Assembly (NCBI GenBank): GCA_019321725.1
Contig: CM033110.1
Coordinates: 14,439,278 to 14,503,277, forward strand
DNA length: 64,000 nt
From: Paulownia fortunei
Taxonomy: Eukaryota > Streptophyta > Magnoliopsida > Lamiales > Paulowniaceae
Direction: 5' to 3'
Under the pieces are notes generated by a model. The model did no database searches and had not been told where the DNA came from. It was given only the letters and a program-made list of their open reading frames with translations. This document shows positions 11,301-24,739 of this stretch, piece after piece; within the stretch, counting starts at the first letter, position 1, and each line of letters opens with the position of its first letter. Both the position numbers and the translations under genes were made by a program.

Positions 11301-12951
11301 TAAGGATTATTGTTCAGAGTTTGATGTGCATTAAGGCTTGTACTTGCTTCATATATTTATTATGCCATAGGTCAGAAAGTATCAATCTAATCCTAATGAG
11401 TGACATTGGATAATAATAATGAGAACATTTTTTAGATTTGTTAAGATTACTGCAGATGATTTCCTTTGAAATGAAAGATTTTTTTTTATTTTTTTATTTT
11501 TTTATTTTTTGTGGTTGAGAGAATACACATATATTGATTAAGGAGGTTATTTGAATGATTGTAAATCTACCTCCGAGTTAGCTTTGTTATTTGGCAAAGA
11601 TGCTAGCTCTTGAAATAGCAAGAAGCAAATATATATAACATTGATCACATAGTAAGTATAATTTGTCACACATATATTTGCATATGATAATGTGTTTGGT
11701 TAAGACTTTTGTATCATTTGAAAGTTGTAAGCAGTTATATGGGAGTTGTGATAGTATGTTGAGATATACAGTCAACTATTGCTTCCGGTAGAGATCCCAT
11801 TGTTGTAAAACCAAATACAAACACAATATTTTTTTAAAAGATATCTATGCATTTCATAGTAGCTAATACTTCCACTTAGTCTCAACCTATACATATATTT
11901 GTGGGTCATGTCAAATCTCTAGGATTGCATAGAAAATGATCTCTTTGAACCTTAGAATGTTTCTAGAATTAACTCCATAAGTTGAAGACTTTGGGATGTT
12001 CTGTATGTGTACATATCTACGGTGGTATACATTCAATGTTCTGTATGTGTCGGTCAAGTAGAACAACTCTCTCACATGAGCAATCGTCTATGACATTGAA
12101 TAACATGTAAAAATGAGACATTATTTATTTTTGTTGTGTGCAAAATTATAAGATGAATAATCAAGATAAGATTACTATTGTGAACTTGAGTAATCAAAAT
12201 GTATTCCAACTATCCATTAAACTTGTTCTATGACCAGATATGAGTTGTTTTGGTGTTAATGATTTGTTGAGGACAAATGAGAAGAAAACTCAGGTTAACT
12301 ATTGGAGTACACTTGGACCAAGATCTATTTGGTGCATTATTTTGAATAAATGAAATACACTTCCAAGGAAAAAAACATTATGGCACGTGTTTCATACCAC
12401 ATGTGTCTAAGTGACCATTGTGCAATAGTGAAAAGATTTTTGCTTTCTTATTGTGTGAAGCCCAAAGATTTGTATTATTACATTATATACCCTTATAACT
12501 TTTCAAATGTTTCTCAAAACTTTAATATAGTGTTACTACTTTAGCACATACCAAATAGCCATGAATGATTTATAATTGTGGGACCTATGACATATCTAAG
12601 AAATCAACTATTTTGAAGTTGAAATACTCGAATGAGAAAGGAAAATTGTCTATAACTAACACCTAATATGTATTTATTGGTCACACAATTATGTCAAACT
12701 TAAATATTTGGGACATAATTATAAATACATGCTATGGTACCGAAATCAAGTATGCTCTTATATTATATGAGTAATCAAAAATATTTTGATTTGTGTAGTA
12801 AAAAATATCTGGGGTATATTGAAATATCATGTGTGAGTAGAAAATGTTAGAAATTGGGTACAGATCACCTATGTGGGCTGACTCAACCCAATTATATATC
12901 CATGTGTATGTTGAAGGGAGTGGTTTGCATTTGAATTAAAATGCATAGAAC

Positions 12952-12995
<44 letters not shown>

Positions 12996-13750
12996 GCTCT
13001 CTCCATCCCCCTAGTGATTTGAACCAACACATGCAAGAGAAATACATACAAAACATGTAGAAAATAGAATAATGGGAGATAAATTTGAAATGCATAAAGA
13101 GTGATTATTTGGTCAAGATTATACTCCAAAATTGTGACATTTAGATTGTAAAATAAAACTCCTTCCATTATGATTGAGTTTGAACGAAAATTAGCCTCTA
13201 CAAATGTGAAGAATATCAATGATTCAACTAATGTTATAAGTCCGTATTTTGATAAATTTTCTCAAACTTACTTTATGTAAATGATGTTCAATTTCCTTCT
13301 ATCAAGAACATATTTTTAAAATAAGATTCAATATCTTATAAATTCTAAAAATATGTTATAAGATAGATAAACTTATAGAATCTTTTAAATAAATTTAGCA
13401 AAACACCCTAGTTCAAACAAACAATCAATCTTCTCCGACAGTATTGATGGCAACTTGTGGCAGCAAGGATAATGGCAGTACATGTGGGTTCTCACCGTCT
13501 TGGTTAGCATCATCAAGCAGTGGTAGAGATTTATTAGTTTGGGATGGCAAAACCCATTGTTTCTCATATTATGGAAAACTGAACGTGATAGAATACATAA
13601 ATTGAGGGGAAAAAAATTAGGGATGAAGAAGCCGAAATCTGAGTTTAGGTTGTAACTTTTTTATTTTACTGTTAAAGTCTAGTGATTAACTCAACCTTTG
13701 TCAATCATGGTTTGACAAAAATTGGTCAGATTTTCTGGTTTTTTATTAAG
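11301..13750. other. unassigned AT-rich intergenic sequence
   Basis: No gene or recognisable element was found. Open frames here are short, AT-driven or produced by the microsatellite at 12952-12996. The segment 12844-12950 begins TGTTAGAAATTGGGT, which resembles a copia LTR start, but no partner end was found. Confidence 0.35.
12952..12996. repeat. compound (CA)n(TA)n microsatellite
   Basis: About 12 CA units run directly into about 10 TA units. Similar (TA)n or (CA)n tracts occur at 9691-9713, 10169-10187, 14072-14094, 15461-15483, 24280-24298, 25087-25117, 27245-27290, 43553-43590, 45520-45600 and 58952-58975. Confidence 0.9.
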
Positions 13751-15210
13751 CAAATCACACTAATAGTCCCTGAAGACTATGTTTAGTATCATTTTTATCA
13801 ATAAAAGTTAAAATCCTTGCTTATCATTCCTAAAGTTTGAATGTAGCTCCACATTAATTTTTAAGATCACTTTCCCATAGTTTTTTGCTGGAGAAACAGT
13901 CATGTATGCGATGCATGCCAATTTTAAAAATCAAATCATCAAAAAGACAGTTACAAAATTGCACAGTAGTCCCTAATTTTCATTTTAGTCCTTGAGAAAT
14001 TTATTGGAGCATATTATTGAGATAAGTTATGTAGTTATCCATTTTAATAAAAAAATAAAATGATAAAAGTTTTAATATATATATATATATATATAAATGG
14101 ATCAAAATTAAAATATATTAGAGTTTGTTTTTGACATGGAATTTAATGAAATTTATCTATTAGAATTATTCTCACTTTTAATTTAATCTAAGTATGTGTA
14201 ATTAAGTTGAAAAAATAAAGTGAACAGTTTTGTTTGATTCTAAATCTAACTGTTTAATTCTACCTCTTTTACAATGTTAACATAATTTTTATTGGAAGTT
14301 AATCATCTCAAAAATATATATATTTTTAAGTTGATCAATTCATAAAGTTCAAAAGTTTTATAATTCAAATAAAATAGTTTAATATGAACATGTTAAATCT
14401 GCATTGGTGCAATCAATCAATTTGAAGAAACCAAAAAAAATAAAAAATAGGAAATTTTAAAAATTCAATCCATCAATATTTTAGTAAAGCCCAAGAGTAA
14501 TCTCATCCAAAAGTGGAAAAGAATTACTCACTCTTTATTAATTTTTACTATTTTTTTATTTTTCATGTTTTATTATGAATTAATTTCATTTGACTCATAA
14601 AACTTTTAATTTTTTATGAATTTAAAATGAACATGTTAGTTAACTTAAAAATATTTTTTATATTTTTGAAAAGATTAACTTTCAGTCATAAAAGATGTTA
14701 AATTAAGTAATTAAATCTAGACTCGAACAAAAAAATTTACTTTAATTTTTTAAATTAGTTAAACCATACTACTTAAATTAGAATAAAATAAAAATAATGT
14801 TATAACATTAAATTGAGAATTAGAAACAAGCTCTAATGTATTATAATTTTGACCCATTTAGATATATATAGCTATATATATTAAAGCTTTTATCATTTGT
14901 TTTTTTATTTTTATAAAAAGGATAACCACATAACTTATCTAAAGAATATATTAAAATAAATAATTCAGGGATTAAAGTAAAAATTAGTAATTAAATTGCA
15001 ACTTTATGATTTTGTTTTGACCATTTTGCTCCTAAAAAATCATGCGCCACTCACAAAACTTTTTTTTCCGATAAAAAATAACAAAAAAATAATTTGAAAG
15101 ATTAATGTGGAACAATATTTAAATTTTAGAGGTAGTAAAATCTTAATTTTAACTTTAAAAAAGGAAATGATACTAAACCTAAATTTTAGGAACTATAAAG
15201 CTATGATTTA
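13751..15210. mobile_element. long-hairpin (foldback) element 1
   Basis: The two halves are imperfect reverse complements over about 650 bp. Left-arm words such as GTTTAGTATCATTT, CTCCACATTAAT, GATAAGTTATGTAGTTATCC, AATGATAAAAG and AGAGTTTGTTT recur in reverse complement and reverse order on the right (GTTTAGTATCATTTCC, TTCCACATTAATC, GATAAGTTATGTGGTTATCC, AATGATAAAAGC, AGAGCTTGTTT). The apex is near 14400-14560. No protein is encoded. The outer limits (CAAATCACACTAATAGTCCC and, read inward, TAAATCATAGCTTTATAG) are approximate; I found no clear target-site duplication. Probably a non-autonomous DNA transposon. Confidence 0.75.
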
Positions 15211-16675
15211 ATGGATAGGAAAAAAGTAATTTTATAAGAATGAGAAATAACTTCGAAGATATGTTTGAATGAATTGTTTTATAAGACTGATAACAAAATA
15301 ATTACTAGTAATGTGAAATGCTTTTTTTTAGAATGTATTTGGATGGATTGTGATGCTCAAAGTTCCATAAAAACGTGTTTATTTATTAATTCTTACAAAT
15401 ATTTTTGTTAACACTTGTTATTATGTCATTTCCATATGTATGCATATATATACACATTATGTGTGTGTGTGTGTGTGTGTGTGAGTATATATGTATAAAC
15501 ATGCACACACATACACATATATTACATAGTATATATATGTAATACTTATTCATTTAATTATTTTGGTTATTAATTATTTATTTATTTACAAAATTAGTAG
15601 TAATTAATTATCTTGAATGTTTTTATTTGCACATATGATTTTTTTAAATGATTTATTTATATGTGTTTATTTGGCTTTTTGTTTATTTATATATTCAACT
15701 TGTTATTAACATTAAACAATTATGTACTAAATATCAGGTAATTATAAGTTACATACATAAAAATAATCCACAATCTAGCTAATGAATACCACCTTACAAA
15801 TATTATGAAAATAAAATGTTTAGTACATAACAATTATGTAATGAAAATACATGTGTAACACTGCATGGCGCAAAGGGAAGTACAAAATTATCTATATGAT
15901 TAATTAGAGCAATTAAACTTAATTAATTATGTGATAAATCAATGTTAAGTTTTTACACAATTATAGTTAATAATAAGTAATATAATATTGTAATAAAAAA
16001 TCTCTTAATAATACAACAACTAAAATATTAATTTAATGCAAATTAACAGTAAGTAAATAAATAAATTAATAAAGAGTGATCAAATATTTAACTAGTATTT
16101 AATTCATGATTTACTAATTAACTAATATTTTGCTAGCCAAATTAAATTTAATTTAGCCAATTGGTTTTAATTTTTTTCCCTCTTATTTTCTCATTTTCTT
16201 ACTTTTTCTTCTTCTTGTCCTCTGTTTCTTGTTCTTTATTTTCTTTTTGCAGTCTCTTGTTCTACCCATCCTTCTTGGACTTTATTTCCGTCACTCCAAC
16301 GGCGCTACCACCTTTGGCACAGCTGGTTTAACTGACACACCACACCGGCACACACAAAACACATTTTCTGTTCCATTTTACGGAGCTAATCCGATATGAC
16401 AACCGATCCACCGTTCCACCGCTGCTCCCAATCATTTTTTACCCTGAAAGTATGCAATGAAGGCTGTTGTTCAAGTCTCGGTATGGCTGTTCCGACTGAG
16501 AAATCGTGTTCTGCACAAACCATATTTAGAGTAAGAAACCGAGCCAAACATCATCAAAATCCATCGAGTTGCGCTGTGAAATAGCCAAGTGATGTTTAGG
16601 ATGGGGTGTTATTGATTCGCTATCGAAAAAGGAGTAACTGCGGGAAGAAATCGTTTTAGGATATAGGTTTTGGGG
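15211..16675. other. AT-rich intergenic sequence with a GC-richer patch
   Basis: 15211-16200 is very AT-rich, with a (GT)n tract at 15461-15483, and shows no genes. 16230-16660 is clearly less AT-rich; its open frames (for example 16396-16584) show no recognisable domain. It could be a decayed exon or a promoter fragment of a lost gene. I cannot support either. Confidence 0.35.
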
Positions 16676-17693
16676 GGTAATTGACACTTTGCATCCTATA
16701 ATTAGGTTCATTTGTTAGTTTGCATTCTAAAATAAAATTTTTATCAAATTGCATTTTCAAATCAATATTTTCTTAGTATAATGCACTCTAAAATAATTTT
16801 TAATCAAAATTTGAGGGTAAAATGGTCATTAGTGATTAATTCCCTCTATTTTCTCCTTATCTTCTCTTTATTTATAATTTTATAATTTTTTAAAACCTAA
16901 TATTATTTTAGTTAGATTAGTTAAAAAAATCTAATTTTAATACTAACAATAGTTATATTTTTTAATTTGTTTGTAAAATAATAATTATTTCCCATATATT
17001 ATGTTGTTAAAAATATAACTTATTGAAATATATGAAAATAAAAGACATAATAAAAATTATTTAACAAAAGATTTTAATTTTACAAATAGAACAAAAATTT
17101 GTAAATAGAATACCTCTTAATTGACAAATATTAGTTTTTTATATTTTTGTAATATTTAATGATTGTTTTTATATGAATATGGTTGTTTGGAGTTTTATAC
17201 CAAATAAAATACTTTACAAATCTACATAGTCATATCCATATAAAAAAAACAACCATTAAATACTACAAATATTAAAAAAATAAAATATTTTATTTATAAT
17301 TTTTTTTGTTCCATATGTAAGCTAAGAAAAATATTATTTTGCCTATCAATAAGCTATATTTTTAACAACATATTATACATGAAATAATTTATAGGTTTGC
17401 AAATAAATTAAGAAAATATAATTATCTATTAAATAAATTTTGAACTAATCTAACTAAAATAATATTAGATTTTAAAAAAAATTAGAAAATTATAAATAAA
17501 AAGAAGATAAGGAGAAAATAGAGGGAATTAACCGCTAAAGACCATTTTACCTTCAAATTTTGGTTAAAAATTGCTTTAGGGTGCATTATGTCAAGAAAAT
17601 ATTGATTTGAGGGTGCAATTTGCTAAAATTTTTATTTTAGGGTGCAAAGTGTCAAATGAACCTAATTAGAGGGTGCAAACTGTCAATTACCAC
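16676..17693. mobile_element. long-hairpin (foldback) element 2
   Basis: Almost the whole 1.0-kb unit folds on itself. The left arm starts GGTAATTGACACTTTGCATC and the right arm, read inward, starts GTGGTAATTGACAGTTTGCA. Agreement continues at high identity for about 500 bp (for example AATTCCCTCTATTTTCTCC is found intact in both arms). The repeated phrase GGGTGCA(A/T)(A/T)(G/T)TG occurs several times in the right arm. The flanking 9-mers GTTTTGGGG (16667-16675) and TTTTTGGGG (17694-17702) differ by one base and fit a 9-bp target-site duplication, so a Mutator-type origin is likely. No protein is encoded. Confidence 0.85.
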
Positions 17694-18047
17694 TTTTTGG
17701 GGAGAATATGGGGTGGGGGCGGCTAATTTGCAATGTGTGGAAGGGAAGAGTTTAGATAATTTTACCGGCTAAGTCAAGGGTAAATTGCATAAATCTCCCT
17801 ATGTTTTCATAAAAATGCAAAAAAACTCCCATGCATTCAGAAAATATCCTAAAACCCCGGGTACATACAAAACTCTGCACACTCGCCCTTAACCTCATCC
17901 AAAACTAACAACATTAATATTTTTACAGAACTGCCCTTTATACTCTTGAAAATTTTAATTGTTGGATCTAAGGCAGCATTATGATGAGTCAATTAATAAT
18001 TAATAGTAAATTTATATTATTAAACAAAATACCGTGGAAGGTGGTGG

Positions 18048-18254
18048 CTTAAAAAAATAAGTGAAAGCGCAAGTGGAGGTTGCGACTTTAATTTGAACGC
18101 GCAACTCCCGTTTGTGCTTTCAAAATTTATTTATTATTTATTATTTTTTACTACTTAAAGGCGCAACAGTGAGTTGCGTCTTTTGAAAGCGCAATCTTAG
18201 ATTGCGCTTTCAGTTTAAAAGCGCAACTCATTATTGCGCCTTCAAATTTTAATA
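18048..18254. repeat. GC-rich hairpin array at the left end of the MULE
   Basis: A run of GCGCAA/TTGCGC words in alternating orientation stands out from AT-rich surroundings. The best hairpin, 18185-18211, has 12-bp perfect arms (GAAAGCGCAATC) around TTA. Others include AAAGGCGCAACA...GTTGCGTCTTT and AAGCGCAAC...TTGCGCCTT. It lies 60-270 bp from the element terminus. Likely transposase-binding or structural subterminal repeats; this role is inferred. Confidence 0.8.
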
Positions 18255-18617
18255 TATTTTTTAAATATATATATATATATTTATATTTATTTTATATATA
18301 ATTAATATATAAATTTGTGGGAGTGGAGAAATAAGGAGTGAGATGTAATTAAGGATGATTGATATTTTATACATATATTTTAGATAAATATATATACATG
18401 TATTTAGTAATATTTTTTATTATAATAATAAATAACATAAAGTTATGTTGTTTATTTTTATTTTTTTACTTTAGTATATCAGTATATGTATGTAAATATT
18501 TTAATAAAAATAATAACAATACTATTTTTGTTTCATAAATCAGACAAATAATTTTTTTGAATAATAATTACAGTATTGAATTTAAATTTTTTGAAAAATA
18601 CAAGAATAAAAAAAATA

Positions 18618-21056
18618 CTAAAAATGACCACCAGTGCCACACGTACGTCGTTGGCGTTGGTCTGATGAAGTTATGGATGTCGACTCTCCACGATCATGAT
18701 AGTCGTTGTCTAGATGTGGAAATGCAATAGGCGAGACAGTAAAATCTCCACATCCAAAATCGTATCCTATATGCTGCTGAACAAACGGTGTTTGCGCCAT
18801 GTCTAAATCTGAAGTGAGTAGTGTAGAAAATGACATCGTAGATGGTGGCATACCCCAATACGGAGTGAATGAGTCATCTGGTTGTGCCTGTTGAGGCACA
18901 TAATAGTCGGCGGTGCTATCCAAACCGTGTGATACACGATGTGTCGAGGTGGATGGACCTGCCTCATCTGCTACACTAGACATAAGTGGATGAGGAATGT
19001 CGTAAGATGTAGAAACATGGCTACTAAATGCACCCCGTGTCTCGGTAGAGGGACCCGCATCATCTACTACTCTAGTACGCCTCCTCGTCCTCCTGGCTGT
19101 GTCTTGTGGTGGTGGCACTGGTATATTTACATCATCTTGTTGTCTACAACGTAGGCGTCTAAGATCATCAGTGGCGTGTATAGCGTCACTCCTCAACTGC
19201 ATAAGTGAAGCTATATCTTGCTCGTTCGCGCCATCAGCACTGAGTCTAATCCTCTCGACCGCCATACTCTAAAATACATGTAAAAAAGGAATAATATTAA
19301 AGAATATCATCATGATGCATACACATTATAAAATTTTTTATTAATGAATATCTTACCATAGCTTCCAAATCTGATATGTGTGAAGGCTGGTACCCCTCCT
19401 CCATAGGCAAATGGGATGGTGATATCAGACGGCGTGTAATGCCATCGTACCAATTCATATAGCGAGGCTCAGTACTATCGGACCAGTAATGGGAGGGTTA
19501 ATGATAATAAACTGATGTCTATTTACCACTGCGACACATACTCCCGTGATATCGAGCCCAATCCTCTCCACTGCGTTCCCTGCGGTCTACATCATGTAAA
19601 GTATGTTCATACGCTGGTATATCTGGTGGAATGTACTGGCGCATGCCAAACTGGCGCATGACCCGCTCTGGGTGATGGAACTCGACGATAGCGTAGTTGA
19701 TCAATGGACAACGAGATCTCCACAGTGGCGTATTACACCTTGGACCCAACACCATAATATCCGGTGAACTCATATCATATTATCTCATCTAAACTACAAT
19801 TATAAAATACATAAATTTGAATTATTTGTACATATATGAAAAGAAAATCAAATCAATTTAAATAAGTGTCTTAAATTCTACTCACCTCTCTATCAGTCAT
19901 CCTATCTAGTATATCCCTAATAATCCTGACTGAATAACTCGCTGTATGCGTGAAGCTGTAATACTGCATCCACCTATATGTATATAAAAACAATCATGAA
20001 ATAACAATCATGAAATAATCACCAAATAATAGTAGAAGTATAAGCTCATTATCATTAGCGGTAATAAATGGGCTTATACCTTGCACCATATGGAGGAAGT
20101 GGAAGCTCATGATCATTAGCGCCGATGAGTAGGCCCATATTTACTCGCGAACATAATCGTCTTGGCACCAACATGGTAATGCGAGACCATGCCATATCTG
20201 CAAAAATATATATTAATCTATAGTACAAGGCAAACATATTGATATAATAACATAAGAAAGTAACAATACTTATATAAAGTTTACCTGTAGAAGCACCATC
20301 GCACCACCAATAACATTCTTGTCTTTATCCGATGCATTGCACAACTCACGATACATGAAAGACAGTACTGCACTGCCCCAACTAAAATAAACAACATCCT
20401 TAATCTGCTCCATACTCTGTAGAATATAGCAACGACACTCCATTGCCTGATGAATCAGGACACATAATGCTACCGAGTAGAATCAATGCACAGCCGCGTG
20501 TATATCGCTCCAACTCATCGTGGGGAGTGTCATCTGTCACTGGGTTAGCCTCAAGATAACCCTCAAGGCACTCAACAATATACGCCCACCCCTAAACTGC
20601 TGTGAAGTGGGTCGAAATCTTAAGTAATGGTGGCAATAATCCTGCCACTGCTCGGTAGATCTCCTCGGATCAACTCCAATAACAGGCTGACCATCTACTG
20701 GTAAACCCAAATAACTGCAACATCTTGTAGTGTGACAGTCACCTCACCAATGCGAAAATGAAATGTATGAGTCTCAGGTCGCCATCTCTCGACTAGAGCA
20801 GTAATCAAATGAAAGTCCATATCAAAGTGTCCATCGGTACGATAGAATCCATAGAAATATATCATACAGCATATGAACTACACGAGGATGCAATGCACCC
20901 TCCCCACCATGAAGACTCCAAAATGGTGCGCCTGCGTGCCTAACTGTAAGTGTCCTATCAACCGCACCAGCAAATACACTCTCTGAATGGTGAGTAGCCT
21001 GTCGGGATAAAACTATCGTATCCCGTGGACCATATAAAGAAACAATATCCATCCTG
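18618..21056 (-). pseudogene. plant mobile domain (PMD) protein of the MULE, multi-exon, broken
   Basis: Read on the - strand, pieces in order match the aminotransferase-like plant mobile domain. They are SLYGPRDTIVLSRQ and HHSESVF (from 21056), [20 protein letters not shown] with [17 protein letters not shown] (about 20785-20690), TPHDELERYTRGCALILLG (about 20525), and YFSWGSAVLSFMYRELCNAS (about 20395-20330). Next are DMAWSRITMLVPRRL (20200) and PLINYAIVEFHHPERVMRQF with GMRQYIP (19710-19630). The C-terminal tail is GP-S/T-rich and ends at 18618. Introns with GT/AG-like edges separate the pieces. Frame changes near 20850, 20690, 20580 and 20420 break it. PMD proteins are known both as host silencing/genome-integrity factors (MAIN, MAIL1) and as passengers of Mutator and Ty3/gypsy elements. 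What this one did for the element is unknown. Confidence 0.75.
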
Positions 21057-21304
21057 TTTACAAATGAATAACACCATGTGTCAAGGATAATTTTTTTAAT
21101 AGCATCACATGAATGTTTACATATATTATGAAATTTAACCATATGGTTAACAATAATTAAACACAAATTTTAACATATAACATGAAATTGTACATACATC
21201 ATTAACAACAGTTAAATATAACATCATTACAAATTTATTTCATACAAATAAGGAGTATTACTCCCGCAGAAAAGCAAATACTAATCTAACTGTAATGACA
21301 TCAT

Positions 21305-23950
21305 CTATGCTGGGAAGATGAAGTTGTTCCACGTTCTATTGCATTGACCCTTTGCCTTGCTCATGCTTGTTGTCTAGCACGTGTCTGAGGCCAATCCATC
21401 TCGTTAGGAATTCGAGTAGTAGTATTCCGTCCACGACGATTCTAAATCCGCAATGCTGGATTATGCCACAACTCGAAATGGGGCGCATCCCAATAAACTT
21501 CATCTGGAAAAGGCTCAAACTTTCCTTTGTAAGTATCTACATAAGAAGCAGTGCTATAGTACGATTTCATGAGTGTTGCTGGATTAACTCCAAAATGCCG
21601 ACAAGTATGCATTGCATGCGAGCAAGGTATTCCAAATTGACTCCAATTACCGCATGAACACTCCATTGACCTCAGTTTCACGACATGTGTAAAACTCATG
21701 GATGATCCTGATCGACGTGTTATCACAGACGCGGATTGATCTGTGTAATCAAACACATGTACCATATGCTCTATAGATAGATTCTGCCAACTCTCATACC
21801 TTTATAATATATTATCAGGCCATGGTTGGTTATTCTCCACCATTCGACGACCCTTGGATAGTCGATCGAGAAAATATTTAATAGCACGATGGAATGTAAT
21901 TTGTACAATAGCAGTGACTGGGAGCCGTCGTGCACCTTTCAACATTCCATTAATGCATTCTGACATATTTGTTGTCAGAATACCACATCGCCATCCTCCA
22001 TCATAAGCTAGAGTCCACTGACATTTATCTATATTCTCCAAGTATGTATGTGCATTATCGTTAAGAGCCTTTATTTTTTCCATGACCTTATCAAATTGTC
22101 TGATTGTCAATTATGAACTAGCTGTATAACACAAATCCCTTAATGCAATACTCTTGAACCGCTTGTTGAAATTAGATGACACATGCCTTAAGCAAAAACG
22201 ATGCACCCACACGAGTGGCGTAAAATCAGGTATGTATTGAACAGCTTCAAGTAGGCCACTATGTCGGTCAGATATCAAACAGACACCCTTAATCCCGCGG
22301 ACAACATACATAGACAACATATGCAAAAACCATCTCCAAGATGTAAATGTTTCTTCATCAACAACTGCAAAAGCCAGAGGCAAAACCTGTTGGTTTGCAT
22401 CTATCCCCACAGCAATCAACAACTTGTGTTTGTACTTTGTGTAAAGATGTGTTCCATCAACACTTATTACTTTACGACAATTTTGGAACCATCGATACAT
22501 GGCTTGAATGCCCAGAATACATATTTCAATATTTTCTTTTCTGCGAACTCGGTGTCGATGTGATGCCACTCCACAATTGTGCCTGGATTCCATTTTTGCA
22601 GAGCTCACAAATACTTAGGCAATTTTCTAACTGAGCTCTCCCAAGTGCCATAAACATTTTCCCTTGCGCGTTTCAAACCGTGCCAGGCCTTATGATATGA
22701 AATTTCATACTGATACTTCTCTTTCACATTTTGTTGGACATACTTAATCTCATAGGCCGGGTCACACTGAACTATACCAGTAAGCAACCTTGCGATCATG
22801 TTTTTATATAGGTTGCAATGATCCACAGATACTGAATTCATAAGGCAGGTATGAGGGCCTGCCCATTTGGTGATTTTCCATAAATTGAGCTTTGCTTTCA
22901 ATGATGCTCGAAGCCCCCAATTACACCACGTGGTCGATGTACTATGGCTGTATTCCACTTTCCATAATTTTGGTGTACTCTCAACCACTCGATACTCACG
23001 TCTGACAACTCATACAGAGTAATCTTTAACTGAAGCTTGGAGATTTTTTTTATCTTTGAAAACCATACCCTTTTCAAGCTCTCCAATACTAGAGTCATAA
23101 AACTTCCTCTATTTGGAATATCAATAGAATCAACAACTATTTCTGGGTAACATGTGGTGAAGAATGGTATAGTACGATTAGAGTCATATTCATTTGTTGT
23201 TGAGGACAATGAGGTATAAACCGGCACTTGATGTTGGGATGAGTTGCCCTCATCATGTTGCTCATACATCTCTTCCAAATTATCAATTTCGACCCCATCA
23301 CCACCATCATCATCATCATCATCACCATCATCACCATCATCATCTTCATCAGCAATTTCATCGGGTTCGGAATTAATATGTTCTTCAGCACCTAAACTGT
23401 CGGCAAGTGGGTCGGATAATTCATCAATGTATGCATTATACGGTTCTGTATTTGTACCTTGAAAATGCTCTTGACCAGCGCTTGAAGCACCTGCATTAAA
23501 CTCATTGATGCCAACACTTGCCATACCTTGCGTCACTGTAGTCATTTCAAACACACTATCATCTCTTAAAAATGATGCATACTGATAATACTCATTGGTT
23601 GTTGGTATCTCAGGCACAATATTGTGAACAATTTTTTCTGCCTCAACATAAAATTCTACAAATTGATTTTCTCTTCCCGGATCTAAGAAAAATTCCAATC
23701 CTTCGTCATCCGTTATTGATATTAGTTGTGACACATTACCGCAACAGTACTTACCAAATAATTTCAATAAGAATTGTTTATCATCAACGCCCGTAATCTG
23801 ATACACTTTCAATAGTAATTCAGAAAATCTTGTCCTACGAGACATTCTCCTCGCTCCAATTGCAGGGCGATCATATGTCACTGAATTAGCATCTTGTATA
23901 ATTTGACCACCAAAGTATACCAGAACATCAATGTTGTTTCTATTTGCCAT
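21305..23950 (-). pseudogene. MURA-type Mutator transposase, inactivated
   Basis: Starting at the ATG ending at 23950, the first 350 residues are open. They hold a PB1-like N-terminal region (VLVYFGGQIIQDANSVTYDR), an Asp-rich stretch encoded by a GAT microsatellite (23290-23345), and the start of the Mutator DNA-binding domain. A frameshift near 22960 leads to STPKLWKVEYSH, GCNW-like CNWGLRASLKAK and GPHTCLMNS. Then comes the DDE core: ISVDGTHLY (first Asp, about 22458), LLIAVGIDANQQ, and CLISDRHSGLL (second Asp, about 22270), with HRFCLRHVSSNFN after it. AYDGGWRCGILTTNMSECIN and a SWIM finger of CxCx9CxH form (about 21660-21610) follow, then TTRIPNEMDW. Breaks: TGA at 22605 where Trp is usual, a frameshift near 22480, and stops at 22111, about 21800 and 21442. 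It would have cut and joined the element ends. Confidence 0.88.
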
Positions 23951-24739
23951 AACTACATCAAAAAAGTATTAATATTTTAATTTTAAATAATAATTTCAAA
24001 AACATAATATTTAATTAAAATTATCATAGTTGTAAAAAAGATTCCCTAAATAATTCAATAATTTTTCACTCACATTTTCAAGTCAAATAACAAATAACAA
24101 ATAACAAATATAATATACAAAAAAAAATTTGCAAACATTAGCTTCTCCACATATAAAATATCCTATTAAAAATATAATTGCATATATCATTATAAAAAAT
24201 AATATTAATCACATTTCAATACAATCAAATCTATTTTTTCAATATAATAATACATTTACTTCACAATTATTACAATATAATATATATATATATATATATT
24301 ATAATTGAAATATGATACCTGTAAGTCACAACTCCAATATGATCTGCGTCGTATTTTAATATATCGCGTACTAACCTGAACAAAAACATATAAATGTTAA
24401 TTAGTAATTTTTTTTAATTAAAAAATAATAACAATATTACTTACCGAAATAAGCAAAAATAGACGGGAATGGGAGAATTCAAATGAAAGAAAAAATTACA
24501 AAAATAAAATTTGATCAAAAACTCGAGTGAAAGGCCGAAGAGAGAGAGAGAGAATGGAGGAAGTTGGTGGGTGAGGAAAGGAGGAAGTGAGGAGGGGGAA
24601 TGTGGAGGTTTAATAATGGTGGAATGGGGATGAGGTGCGCGCGGGAGGGAGGGGAAGGGAAGAGGAAAAGAGAAGAAAGGAGAGGGGAGGGAGGAAAGGA
24701 CGAAGGAGGAAGAAAGGGGGAAGGCCGGGAAATTGCAGC

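Noticed and set aside
12869..13219. Frames with alternating Cys/Val and Tyr/Ile residues
   Set aside because: Produced by the (CA)n(TA)n microsatellite.
23194..23462. His-rich and Ser/Pro-rich frames on the + strand
   Set aside because: Antisense of the GAT repeat that encodes the Asp tract of the Mutator transposase.
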